From: Aliivibrio sifiae
Lineage (GTDB): Bacteria; Pseudomonadota; Gammaproteobacteria; Enterobacterales; Vibrionaceae
Length of the DNA: 64,000 nt
Direction: 5' to 3'
Assembly (NCBI RefSeq): GCF_002954705.1
Contig: NZ_MSCO01000002.1
Coordinates: 146,931-210,930 of the forward strand
Part shown: piece by piece, positions 27,802 to 36,026 of the stretch
Layout: each line of letters opens with the position of its first letter
Position numbering within the stretch: the first letter of the stretch is position 1
Program-made: the position numbers and the translations under genes
Notes under the pieces: model-generated
Seen by the model: only the letters and a program-made list of their open reading frames with translations
Told to the model about the DNA's origin: nothing
Database searches by the model: none

Positions 27802-28995
27802 ATGAATAAGAAAGAATTAATAAATTCCGGACGTAGATGTTTTATTATTAAATCTTGCATTGTTGCTGGTACCTCATCTATATTTTCAATCTCCACTCCT
27901 GTTAATGCTTTATCATTTATTAATGATTTAGATCATGGAAGTAAACGATATTCTAAACTTTATATACTAACTAATAGTATTGGTTTTAACGGTGAAAGAT
28001 TAGATCCAGTATTAAAATCTTATCATTTAGGTAATGGATATCGGGTATATATTCCGAGTATGATGAGATTTAATAGTCCAGATAGCCTTAGTCCATTTTC
28101 GCAAGGAGGAATAAACACTCACGGGTATTGTTTTGGAGACCCAATAAACCTTTCTGATCCTAGTGGACATATAAGTGTTGAAGCTGGGATCGGAATTGGT
28201 TTGGGAATATTAGGTGTACTTATATCAATCGCAACATTAGGGATTGCAGTTAAAGGAGGGATCGCACTTATTGGAACTGGTGCGAGTTTGGCTGCTGGTA
28301 CGAAAATCGGATTATCAGTGACATCGGGAGCGATGGGAGTGGCATCAGCAGCAACTGGTTTAGCATCAGTTGCAGTCGGTGAAGATAATGCTCATGCTGA
28401 AAATTTGTCTTATGCTTCTTTAGGTTTAGGTATCGGCTCTCTGCTTACGGGGGCTATTGGATCTCGTATTTCACTAGGTGTGTCAGGCTCTAAATATTAC
28501 CCTATTGATAGTGCAGTCGTTAATAGTCTAGGAAAAGATTGGTCTGCGAATATATCTCATTTCGGAAGTAAGTTGGAACTCCATGGACATGGTGGCTTGG
28601 GACTAACCTCCACAAAGGGTGGGCTAAAATCAGGAGCTGAACTTGCAGAGTATCTTAGAGAACAAGGCTTTAGGCCGAAGAAAGTAATGAGTAAAGCTGA
28701 CTTTCAAAAAGATAAAGATTTTACGAGTGTAGTACTCGAAAGTTGCTATGGAGCATTCGGCGGAAAGGCGGGCTCACAAGCTCAAGTATTAGCAAATGAA
28801 CTAGATGTTAATGTTACAAGCTATGTTTTTCGATATACCAATAATATAAATAGTATACACCGCAGTAAAATATTTGAACGAACGTATAAACCGCAGTCTG
28901 GTGCGGCTGCTGCTAACTCTTTGCGAACTAATAATGGTTTGTCAGTCTTAACAAAGGGGGCTGTTTATTTAAAGGGTTTATCAAGAAGATTATAA
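27802..28995 (+). CDS. Orphan Rhs tip with export-like leader and putative cysteine-protease-like C-terminus
   Basis: This 397-residue protein has three parts. Residues 1-36 look like an export signal with a twin-arginine pair (GRRCFIIK) and an end at PVNA-LS. Residues 60-123 are the canonical end of an Rhs core (GFNGERLDP, LGNGYRVYIPSMMRFNSPDS, GYCFGDPINLSDPSGH). Residues 124-225 are Gly/Ala-rich and hydrophobic. Residues 226-397 are the variable tip; it contains HGHGG (261-265) and LESCYGAFGG (312-321), whose order and context resemble the His/Cys dyad of caspase-like clan CD peptidases (C80/CHAT type). It is normally impossible for a tip to stand alone, and no immunity-sized gene follows. 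Start is supported by GGTGA before ATG. The protease idea is inference. Confidence 0.7.
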   Translation: MNKKELINSGRRCFIIKSCIVAGTSSIFSISTPVNALSFINDLDHGSKRYSKLYILTNSIGFNGERLDPVLKSYHLGNGYRVYIPSMMRFNSPDSLSPFSQGGINTHGYCFGDPINLSDPSGHISVEAGIGIGLGILGVLISIATLGIAVKGGIALIGTGASLAAGTKIGLSVTSGAMGVASAATGLASVAVGEDNAHAENLSYASLGLGIGSLLTGAIGSRISLGVSGSKYYPIDSAVVNSLGKDWSANISHFGSKLELHGHGGLGLTSTKGGLKSGAELAEYLREQGFRPKKVMSKADFQKDKDFTSVVLESCYGAFGGKAGSQAQVLANELDVNVTSYVFRYTNNINSIHRSKIFERTYKPQSGAAAANSLRTNNGLSVLTKGAVYLKGLSRRL

Positions 28996-29078
28996 ACTTG
29001 ATTGGTTTTATTTCATCTATTTGCGAAATTGTAAATTATTTATTCAGTTTAAAATTATTAAAATTACGGTAAAAAATT

Positions 29079-32000
29079 ATGGTTAATTTATCAAATGAAA
29101 TTACAAGTAATGCTTTTAACTTTGGTAATCTTTATAGAACAGGTGTCGATCCAAGAACCGGAACATTTAATTTATCATTGACTATTGGTAATTTAAAAAC
29201 TTACGGCGGAGAGATTTTTTCTGCGACGATAGGGTACAACTCGTTAAGTGATTCTAATACTGGCTTTGGTAAAGGTTGGTCTTTAAATGTATCTTATTAT
29301 GATAAACAAAGTAAGAAGCTTTCATTATCAAATGGAATGAGTTTTCCTGTTAATATATCTGGAAATAGTGTCACGTGCCGATACCTAAAAGATAAAGATA
29401 TCGTTGTTTCATTAAAAGGTGGTCTTCTTTTTATTAATCATAAAAATGGTACTACTGAACAATTTAACATAGAAGGAGGTATAGAGCAGATTACTTATGT
29501 GAATGGCCATTTTCATAAGTTTCACTATAAAAGAGGCATCCTTTCTAAAATATCAAACAGTACAGGTAAAGAAATTGTTTTTTTATACACTCTAAACAGT
29601 TTTGAAGTAAAAAACATTTTTGGAGAGAGCCTTTGTCAAGGAACGATTAGTAACGGTAGTTTAGTCAAAGTAAGCTTACCTGAGCATCAATTGATAGGTA
29701 TTAAGTATAAAAATATCTCTGGTTTAAGCATGATATCGGAAGTCAAGCATCCAGTAGGTTATAGTGATATTGTCGATTATTATCCAGAGGAGCTCAAACT
29801 TCCAACATCAGGCCCTATACGAGCATTACCCGCGGTTTCTCTACATAAAAAAGTTGGAAACGACGAGATAAAATTTAAACGATATGAGTACTCGAGTAAT
29901 AACTATCTTGGTAATAATCTTCCTATTTTTCGTGACGGTATTGATGCCTTATATGAATTAAACGGTAATTATGAGTATTCGTGTACCGAGTTTGATGAAT
30001 TATTAGAGAAAACAACGGTATATGATAAATATCATTTAGTTATTCGTCAGACAATAAGAGAAAAAAGTAGCAATAAACCAATCAATAAAAAAGAGTATGT
30101 TTATTATACAATATCTAATGTGGATTTTTCTAAACAACCTAATCAGTTTCAGAATTTGAGGTTAAATAAAGAATATTTTTACAATGAAGTAGGAGAGGTA
30201 AGGATTAGTGAAATAGCTACAGAGTTTGATACTTATGGTAATTTGACTATGCAGAAAGACAACTTCGGTATTGAAAAGTATTTTACTTATTATCAGAAGC
30301 AAGATTTAGCCTTGACGGATAATGATTTTTATATTCCTCATTTAATTAAAGAGGAAATAACAGCACCTTCCAAGAAATATATAAGAAATAACGAAGAAAA
30401 TTATATATTAACTCATCAATATGAAAAGTTAAATTGTTTATTTAATAAAGGCCAGTTTTTTTTACTATCTAGACAAGATTATAAAACAAATGATGGGCAG
30501 ATTTTATTATCCACTTCATATCAATACTGTAATGATGTTAATGATGTGTTGTTTTTTGGTTTGGTTAAAACGGTAAATTACTCTGGTGTAACGAAAAAAA
30601 AATTAGAAAGTTATAGATATACTAATAATGGAAATACAATAAAAGTTGACGTTGATTCATTGTTTTTTGATGACATATTAATGTCTAATTCATTGATATA
30701 TTGTAGTGAAAAAATAAATAAATTGAGTGAAATAGACCACCTCGGTAATGTTATTACTTATAAATATGATCTACTAGACCGATTGATTAGAAAAACATTT
30801 AACCAAAACTCAGACTACCAATATATCAGTGAATATGTTTACTCCATTGATAATAAAACATTAAAAAATATAAATAACGGATTGGTTTTCGAAAAAATAA
30901 ACTACGATGATTTTGGACGTGAAAAAAATATATACAAAATTAGTGCTGATGGTGATCTTTGTTTATCTGAAGTTTTTGATTATGATATTTATGATCGTGT
31001 TATCAAAGTTACTTACTCAGATTTTATAAACGGTAAAATACTCAGTCAATTTGTTAGGACAGTGTTTGATTTATGGGGGAAAACAACCGAGATAAATGAA
31101 AATGGTGTAGAAACAATTATAGAAATAGATAATGTAAACATGACAACAACATCGTATGTTAGTTATTCAGGTATACGATATAATGAATTGGTAGTTAAGA
31201 GTAATGAAGCTGGAAGTGAAGAATCATCTACATATAACTCAATTACCTCATATAGTATTTACGATGGTTACAATCGTTTAATAACTAGTATTAATAGGAA
31301 TGGTGTTCAAACCACACGGAATTTAGACGTTTTTGGTCGAGAGCTAAAGAAAGTGATTGGTAGTGGTGAGAAAGCTATTACGATGAGTAGCTCTTATGAT
31401 ATAAATTCAACGGATGAATCCGTCACTGAAATACGAGTCAATGATATTATTATTGGTAAACGTACTTATGATGGTATTGGACGGATAACGTCGGAGAAGA
31501 AAGTCGGTGGTATCGTAACTTTTGAATTTAACACATTAACGGATATACCCTCGAAAGTAACGAAGCCTAGTGGCTCTTTTGTTGAAAACTTAATTGATAT
31601 TAAATTAGAAAAAGTGTTAGGAGAAAGGACTTCTTCAGGTAATTCAATTAACATATTTACGTATAAAAAAAATACAGGTTTATTGATAAATGAAAATAAT
31701 GAGTATTTTTCTACTGATATTGAATATTATCCGAATTATTTAGTGAAGACGGATTCTCAGCATGGTAAATACGGTAAATATACTTACTCTTCATCTGGGT
31801 TACTTACAAGTTACACAGATTACTTCGGTGGTATTGAAACAAGAGAATATGATAAGTTTAATCAATTGACTGAAGTTAGTAATGATGGGGTTTTGGTTTT
31901 ACTTGATTACGATTACTTTGGTCGATTGAAAAGTGAAACAATTTCATCAAAGATGTCTAACGATGGAACCGTTACTCATGAGTATTATTATTCAGATAAG

Positions 32001-32792
32001 CATTTTAATAAAATAGAGAGTAAAATAACCTTACGTAACTCTATTATGTTTATGATTCAACGTTATAGTTATGATAATGTTGGTAATTTGGTTTATAAGG
32101 AGATTATTGATGAAAATAATCAATCTTATGAAGAGCATTATACGTTTAATACTTTTAACCAAATGGTTGGTTATCAAGTTGTTGGACTCACACGACCGAG
32201 TTTTAATGGTGTAGGTCATATTTTGAATCAAGAATTTATATTTGATGCACTTTCAAATATAAATCACGTAAATACTATATTTACAGATATTAGTGGGAAT
32301 GAACAGTTAGATAATTCAGAACATATCTATAATGACGACTTTTTATTAGTTGAAATTAGACATTCTAATCCACTATTAGAGAATGAACATTTTGAATATG
32401 ATTTAAATGGTAATTTATTGGTCAATGTCGACAATCAAATGTTGAATTACGATGATTTCGAGAGATTAACTTCAGTAACCTCTAAGGAGCAGATCATATT
32501 ATCAAGTTACTTGTATAGTGCTTCAGGTCGTTTGACTAAACAAACATTTGATAATCAACCTCCAATTAATTTATTTTATTTTTCTGAACAGTTAATTCAT
32601 GAAGAACAAAATACCTATCATAGTAGAGCTTTGATCGTGAATGGTAATCAGTTAGGACGTTTTTTGATAGCAGAAGGAACCCAATTGGAGTTGAGCGTAA
32701 CTGATTATAAAAATAGTCAAATAGGCTTAATTTCGGATATTAATCGTAAGTATATACAATATTCCGCTTATGGTTCTACTGATGATATTTAG
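29079..32792 (+). CDS. Rhs/YD-repeat protein lacking its tip
   Basis: This 1237-residue protein starts with a VDPRTGTFNLSL region, as in TcC/Rhs-type YD proteins (FGKGWSLN near 67-74). A long series of YD repeats follows (for example YDLLDRLIRKTF, YDGYNRLITSI, LDVFGRELKK, YDNVGNLVYKE, YDLNGNLLVN). Such repeats wrap into a hollow cocoon that holds a C-terminal toxin. The chain ends at QYSAYGSTDDI: this is where the conserved LGFNGE...DPSGH core end and toxin should follow. That core end is found instead on the orphan tip gene upstream. There is no signal peptide, PAAR domain or VgrG nearby. The stop falls just before recombinase and IS remnants, so truncation by rearrangement is likely. Confidence 0.85.
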   Translation: MVNLSNEITSNAFNFGNLYRTGVDPRTGTFNLSLTIGNLKTYGGEIFSATIGYNSLSDSNTGFGKGWSLNVSYYDKQSKKLSLSNGMSFPVNISGNSVTCRYLKDKDIVVSLKGGLLFINHKNGTTEQFNIEGGIEQITYVNGHFHKFHYKRGILSKISNSTGKEIVFLYTLNSFEVKNIFGESLCQGTISNGSLVKVSLPEHQLIGIKYKNISGLSMISEVKHPVGYSDIVDYYPEELKLPTSGPIRALPAVSLHKKVGNDEIKFKRYEYSSNNYLGNNLPIFRDGIDALYELNGNYEYSCTEFDELLEKTTVYDKYHLVIRQTIREKSSNKPINKKEYVYYTISNVDFSKQPNQFQNLRLNKEYFYNEVGEVRISEIATEFDTYGNLTMQKDNFGIEKYFTYYQKQDLALTDNDFYIPHLIKEEITAPSKKYIRNNEENYILTHQYEKLNCLFNKGQFFLLSRQDYKTNDGQILLSTSYQYCNDVNDVLFFGLVKTVNYSGVTKKKLESYRYTNNGNTIKVDVDSLFFDDILMSNSLIYCSEKINKLSEIDHLGNVITYKYDLLDRLIRKTFNQNSDYQYISEYVYSIDNKTLKNINNGLVFEKINYDDFGREKNIYKISADGDLCLSEVFDYDIYDRVIKVTYSDFINGKILSQFVRTVFDLWGKTTEINENGVETIIEIDNVNMTTTSYVSYSGIRYNELVVKSNEAGSEESSTYNSITSYSIYDGYNRLITSINRNGVQTTRNLDVFGRELKKVIGSGEKAITMSSSYDINSTDESVTEIRVNDIIIGKRTYDGIGRITSEKKVGGIVTFEFNTLTDIPSKVTKPSGSFVENLIDIKLEKVLGERTSSGNSINIFTYKKNTGLLINENNEYFSTDIEYYPNYLVKTDSQHGKYGKYTYSSSGLLTSYTDYFGGIETREYDKFNQLTEVSNDGVLVLLDYDYFGRLKSETISSKMSNDGTVTHEYYYSDKHFNKIESKITLRNSIMFMIQRYSYDNVGNLVYKEIIDENNQSYEEHYTFNTFNQMVGYQVVGLTRPSFNGVGHILNQEFIFDALSNINHVNTIFTDISGNEQLDNSEHIYNDDFLLVEIRHSNPLLENEHFEYDLNGNLLVNVDNQMLNYDDFERLTSVTSKEQIILSSYLYSASGRLTKQTFDNQPPINLFYFSEQLIHEEQNTYHSRALIVNGNQLGRFLIAEGTQLELSVTDYKNSQIGLISDINRKYIQYSAYGSTDDI

Positions 32793-33149
32793 GTGATAGC
32801 CACCAGTTATTAAGCTTTACAATTAGGGGTTGAACAATAGGCGCCTACGGCGAAAATCAAAAGGATTCAACCTCTTCCATTGTTGCCAATAAATCGTTTA
32901 TCCTATCGTTATGCACGGATATAAGCCCCTCCTTTACTTTTATGTAAGTTTCATCGAGTTGCCAGAAGGCCATTTTTGCCCATCCCCCGATATTGTTAAA
33001 TCTGGAAAATGCTGATTACGATAAAGGTTTTCTGGATGCCTCAATGTACTTATAGAGTGTTGGTTTCGAAACGCCCATTAGTTGGGTCTGTTGCAAAAAA
33101 TTCAATTTAACGTCAAGATCCCACAATCCTTCATACCATTTCGTAGCTA
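32793..33149. other. Transposon and recombinase remnants between rhs and the IS6-type transposase
   Basis: There is no intact gene. On the minus strand around 32910-32975 the frame reads FWQLDETYIKVKEG, a shred of an IS6-type transposase core. At 33016-33083 is a resolvase tail listed separately. The remainder of 32793-32900 is unrecognised. Confidence 0.6.
33016..33083 (-). pseudogene. Resolvase/invertase C-terminal helix-turn-helix remnant
   Basis: The minus-strand frame reads LMGVSKPTLYKYIEASRKPL and stops. This is the DNA-binding tail of a serine recombinase of the Tn3-resolvase type (the GVSKPTLYKYI helix-turn-helix). It is cut off at the IS6-type left end (33084). Confidence 0.7.
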
Positions 33150-33944
33150 ATGACCAATTCTGAATTTAAATGGAAACACTTTGCACCAGAAATTATACTT
33201 TGGTGTTTACGTTGGTATGGTTCAACGCCAATGAGTTACGCAAATCTCAGTGACATGCTCGCAGAACGAGGCATTTCAGTGAATCGCTCCACGATTTACC
33301 GTTGGTTTATTGAATATTCTCCTAAATTACGTAAAAAGTTACGTCGTAATTATCAGTTCATCAAAACCGACTCATCCTGGCAACTTGATGAAGCCTACGT
33401 CAAAGTGAAGGGGAAATGGCATTACCTTTACCGTGCCATTAATAAGCAAGGTGAGACATTAGATTTCTATTTTTCCCACAAACGTAATAAAGAAGCGGCC
33501 TACCAATTCCTTAAGCGTTGCTTAAGATATTACGACATAGACAATCAACCTAAAACGTTAAGCACAGACAAGCATTCCTCATACGCCAATGCTATTGCCC
33601 GATTGAAGAAGGAAGGACGACTACGAGAGGATGTCGAGCAGCGGCAAGTTAAATGCCTCAATAATGGCATTGAGTCCGATCATGCCCCCATTAAGAAATT
33701 GGTTGTGCCCACTGGTGGTTTCAAATTGAGGAAGCGAGCTTGGTCAACCATCCAAGGATTTGAATCTTTACGAATGTTGAATAAGGGACAATTTGATTTC
33801 TGGTTACGTAATGATAAACGTAAAACCGTAGTGCGGGAGAGATCCGCCTTCATAAACCGATTATTCAATGTTGAGGTTATTTTCGAATAATAATAAGTCT
33901 ATTGTAGGACTTATTTACTGACTCAGATTAGTTGCAATAGCCCC
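33084..33944 (+). mobile_element. IS6-family insertion sequence, complete
   Basis: It is bounded by GGGTCTGTTGCAA on the left and TTGCAATAGCCCC on the right, an imperfect inverted repeat of IS26 type. One complete transposase is inside. The flanking 8-mers (CATTAGTT and TAAATTTA) differ, so the element did not simply insert here; it marks a recombination junction. Confidence 0.8.
33150..33890 (+). CDS. IS6-family transposase
   Basis: This 246-residue DDE transposase has a helix-turn-helix (LAERGISVNRSTIYRWF, about 34-50) and catalytic-core motifs WQLDEAYVKVKGKWHYLYRA (about 77-96) and LSTDKHSSYANAI (about 136-148). A Glu-rich third motif follows before IESDHAPIKK. The C-terminus ERSAFINRLFNVEVIFE is family-typical. 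The frame is intact and the length is normal, so it may be active. A C-terminal fragment of a diverged relative occurs at 63211-63327. Confidence 0.9.
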   Translation: MTNSEFKWKHFAPEIILWCLRWYGSTPMSYANLSDMLAERGISVNRSTIYRWFIEYSPKLRKKLRRNYQFIKTDSSWQLDEAYVKVKGKWHYLYRAINKQGETLDFYFSHKRNKEAAYQFLKRCLRYYDIDNQPKTLSTDKHSSYANAIARLKKEGRLREDVEQRQVKCLNNGIESDHAPIKKLVVPTGGFKLRKRAWSTIQGFESLRMLNKGQFDFWLRNDKRKTVVRERSAFINRLFNVEVIFE

Positions 33945-33945
33945 T

Positions 33946-34185
33946 AAATTTAAAATTCAAAATAAATCTTTATCAACACATGCAAAGAAACTACTTAAAG
34001 AGATTGAAGAATTAAGATTAAAGCCGTATGACGATCAAAACGGAAATGAAATTAATCACCATGTAGAGGGAGCTACGATAGGGTATGGGTATTTAATCCC
34101 AAAAAGTGAATGGGATATATATAAAAATGGTATAACAAAAGACCAAGCTGATAATTTATTTCTTAAATCTCTTGACCCATTTGAA
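33946..34185 (+). pseudogene. Decapitated GH24 phage-type lysozyme domain
   Basis: An open frame starting at the IS6-type right end reads LLKEIEELRLKPYDDQNG, then EGATIGYGYLIPKSEW and YKNGITKDQADNLF. This is a GH24 muramidase with the catalytic Glu, Asp and Thr (E..RLKPYDD...ATIGYG) all present. Nothing precedes it except IS sequence, so it has no start. Its last ~30 bases overlap the 3' end of the tsdA-like gene on the other strand. GH24 domains are used as Rhs and phage tail tips, so this may be the original toxin tip of the Rhs gene upstream, severed by the IS (inference). Confidence 0.7.
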
Positions 34186-35199
34186 AAATGGGCCATTTAC
34201 TTCTTTACCGTAGTAACCTTGGTGGTTATGATATTTTTCTTTATTTGCTTTTAAGTCACCTTTAAAGCGAGGATCTTGAGGGCGTTCATGGCTGTTCATG
34301 AAGGCAGCCACATCCCATGCTTCCTGTTTGGTGATCTGAATGCTTTTCCCAAGTGGCATGTTTTCATAGATAAAGAAAGCGGCGGTATTAACACGGTGCA
34401 TGCCCGCGCCCCAGTTAAATGAGTCTTTGCCCCATAGTGGTGGGAAAGATTGCACGCCGTGATCTCTAATGCCTTCGCCATTGGCACCATGACAACTTGC
34501 ACACGTGGTGTTATAAACAATTTCCCCACGATTTATAGAAGGCACTTGCTCTGGTTTATCTAACTTAGGAAAACTACGACCAGCAAGTTTACCTCGTTTA
34601 CCAGCGGGTAAATCTTGCATCATTTCAGTAGGTAGGATGAACGTTTCATCATTACCACCAAGCTGAACCGCAGCATCTGATAACTCAGGAATAGGAGTAT
34701 CTTGCATTCCATATTTGTCTAATAATCCCCCCATGGCTAACCAATAAGAATACGCACTTAATGCGACTAATTCAGGAGAGTCTTTTGGTGGCGGAGTTCC
34801 GTTCATTGAATAAGTGAAACACCCTTGTATACGCTCAGCGTAGGTGTTTACTTTGTCATTTTTTTTACGATAAGCAGGGTAGGCCATGAAGGCCCCCCAC
34901 AGTGGAGCGGAGTCGGCTTTCATGCCGGCTTGCATATGACAATTCACACAGTTTTGTTGGTTATTTACGTATTTACCTTGCAAGGTTTGCGTGTTTACAA
35001 ATAAAGAATAGCCTTGTTTAACTTTCTCACCAAAAGGGGTATTTGGAATTGTACTGAAATCACGTGGAACCAAGTGATCCGACTTTTCTGTTTTGGGATG
35101 TGCAGGTAATTCTGCTTGTTTGTCTGGTAAATCTGTATTTGCTAAAGCGTTATTTGATAATAATGCAGCGACAGCCAAAGTAATTAGGTATTTTTTCAT
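34156..35199 (-). CDS. tsdA: TsdA-like dihaem thiosulfate dehydrogenase / tetrathionate reductase
   Basis: This 347-residue periplasmic cytochrome c has a signal peptide ending at NALA-N (about 20). Two haem sites are CVNCH (84-88) and CASCH (233-237). The first domain matches TsdA in layout (CVNCHMQAG, then WGAFMAYPAYR, then IQGCFTYSMNG). Cys127 in that last motif is in the position of the unusual haem-1 Cys ligand of TsdA. TsdA joins two thiosulfates to tetrathionate or runs backwards as a reductase, as in Campylobacter. The start is the ATG at 35199, with AAGGA eight bases before it. It lies 11 bases after the TsdB-like gene and its promoter shares an operator with ttr, which suggests the reductive direction here (inference). 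Confidence 0.78.
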   Translation of the reverse strand: MKKYLITLAVAALLSNNALANTDLPDKQAELPAHPKTEKSDHLVPRDFSTIPNTPFGEKVKQGYSLFVNTQTLQGKYVNNQQNCVNCHMQAGMKADSAPLWGAFMAYPAYRKKNDKVNTYAERIQGCFTYSMNGTPPPKDSPELVALSAYSYWLAMGGLLDKYGMQDTPIPELSDAAVQLGGNDETFILPTEMMQDLPAGKRGKLAGRSFPKLDKPEQVPSINRGEIVYNTTCASCHGANGEGIRDHGVQSFPPLWGKDSFNWGAGMHRVNTAAFFIYENMPLGKSIQITKQEAWDVAAFMNSHERPQDPRFKGDLKANKEKYHNHQGYYGKEVNGPFFKWVKRFKK

Positions 35200-35210
35200 T
35201 GTCATCATCC

Positions 35211-35831
35211 TTATTTCACGTTGGCAAAATATTGAGATAATTGCGAGATTTCAGTATTTGTGAGCTGTCTGGCAATACTGCCCATAACATCATTGTGATC
35301 CCCTGAACGTGTTTTGTTTTTCCATGCTTTTAATTGTTCTTCAAGATAGTCAGGGTGTTGATTTGCTAACCGTGGGAAATCTTGATCACCGATGCCATTT
35401 GCGCCATGACAAGTAGAGCAAGCGGGAATATTACGACTCCAATCGCCTTGGTAGACCAGCTTTCGAGCGGGATCTGAGATGATGACATGGTCGCCACGTT
35501 GTTCTGGGGTTTTAATTTCAGGAGCAGATAAAGAGGCGAAATAGCTAATGGCTTCGGCTTTCTTTTTAGGATCAGCAATGAGGCCTGCCATTGGGGTCAT
35601 TAAAGGATCATTGCGCTCACCTGCAATGAATAAATCGATTTGGCGAGTAAGGTATTCTGCATTTTTTCCTGCAATCATAGGGGCCATGTTGGGTAAGCCC
35701 ATGCCGGTGGGCATATGGCAACTGGTACATACGGTTGCAGCAGGTGGGATTGGTGCTGCAAAGACTGAGCTGATGGATAGAAGTAATACTCCTAACTCTA
35801 AGCTGCCTTGAACTATTTTTGTTAATGACAT
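35211..35831 (-). CDS. tsdB: TsdB-like dihaem cytochrome c4
   Basis: This 206-residue periplasmic electron carrier has a signal peptide (VLLLSISSVFA-AP, about 26) and two c-type haem motifs, CTSCH (about 35) and CSTCH (about 137), in the two-domain layout of cytochrome c4. TsdB is the usual redox partner of TsdA. The start is the ATG at 35831, supported by GGAG; an upstream in-frame start would put the candidate TtrR operator inside the coding region. The gap to ttrA is 195 bases with a hairpin and an operator, so tsdBA has its own promoter. Confidence 0.78.
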   Translation of the reverse strand: MSLTKIVQGSLELGVLLLSISSVFAAPIPPAATVCTSCHMPTGMGLPNMAPMIAGKNAEYLTRQIDLFIAGERNDPLMTPMAGLIADPKKKAEAISYFASLSAPEIKTPEQRGDHVIISDPARKLVYQGDWSRNIPACSTCHGANGIGDQDFPRLANQHPDYLEEQLKAWKNKTRSGDHNDVMGSIARQLTNTEISQLSQYFANVK

Positions 35832-35912
35832 ATTTGCTCCACAAAATTGCTTTATTTTTAGAGGTGCTTTCTTTTTATTATCAATATTATCAATATTATT
35901 TATAGACTTTGG

Positions 35913-35930
35913 TATTGTGGTTTTCCACAT
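35913..35930. promoter_or_regulatory. Candidate TtrR operator before tsdBA
   Basis: TATTGTGGTTTTCCACAT contains the palindrome TGTGG-TTTT-CCACA. The same 18 bases occur in the ttrB/ttrS intergenic region. The site is 82 bp before the tsdB start, followed on the minus strand by AT-rich -10-like sequence. Confidence 0.7.
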
Positions 35931-35985
35931 TTATTATGCAGTCTGTGATATTAATGAAGTGAGTTTTATTCATTGAAGTGAATAG

Positions 35986-36021
35986 TGGCGGATACGTAGA
36001 ATCGCATCCGCCAGTGTTTTT
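35986..36021 (+). terminator. Hairpin between ttrA and tsdB
   Basis: TGGCGGAT and ATCCGCCA form an 8-bp stem; T-rich sequence follows on the plus strand only. It would act poorly for the minus-strand ttr operon, yet it is the only structure there. Confidence 0.45.
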
Positions 36022-36026
36022 TGTTA

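Noticed and set aside
29079..32792. Type VI secretion link of the Rhs gene
   Set aside because: No PAAR domain, VgrG, EagR-type chaperone or T6SS gene is nearby, so the assignment as a T6SS effector is not supported.
35881..35900. Tandem TCAATATTA/TCAATATTAT direct repeat near the tsdB promoter
   Set aside because: It is short and AT-only; expected by chance in this composition and probably part of the -10 region.
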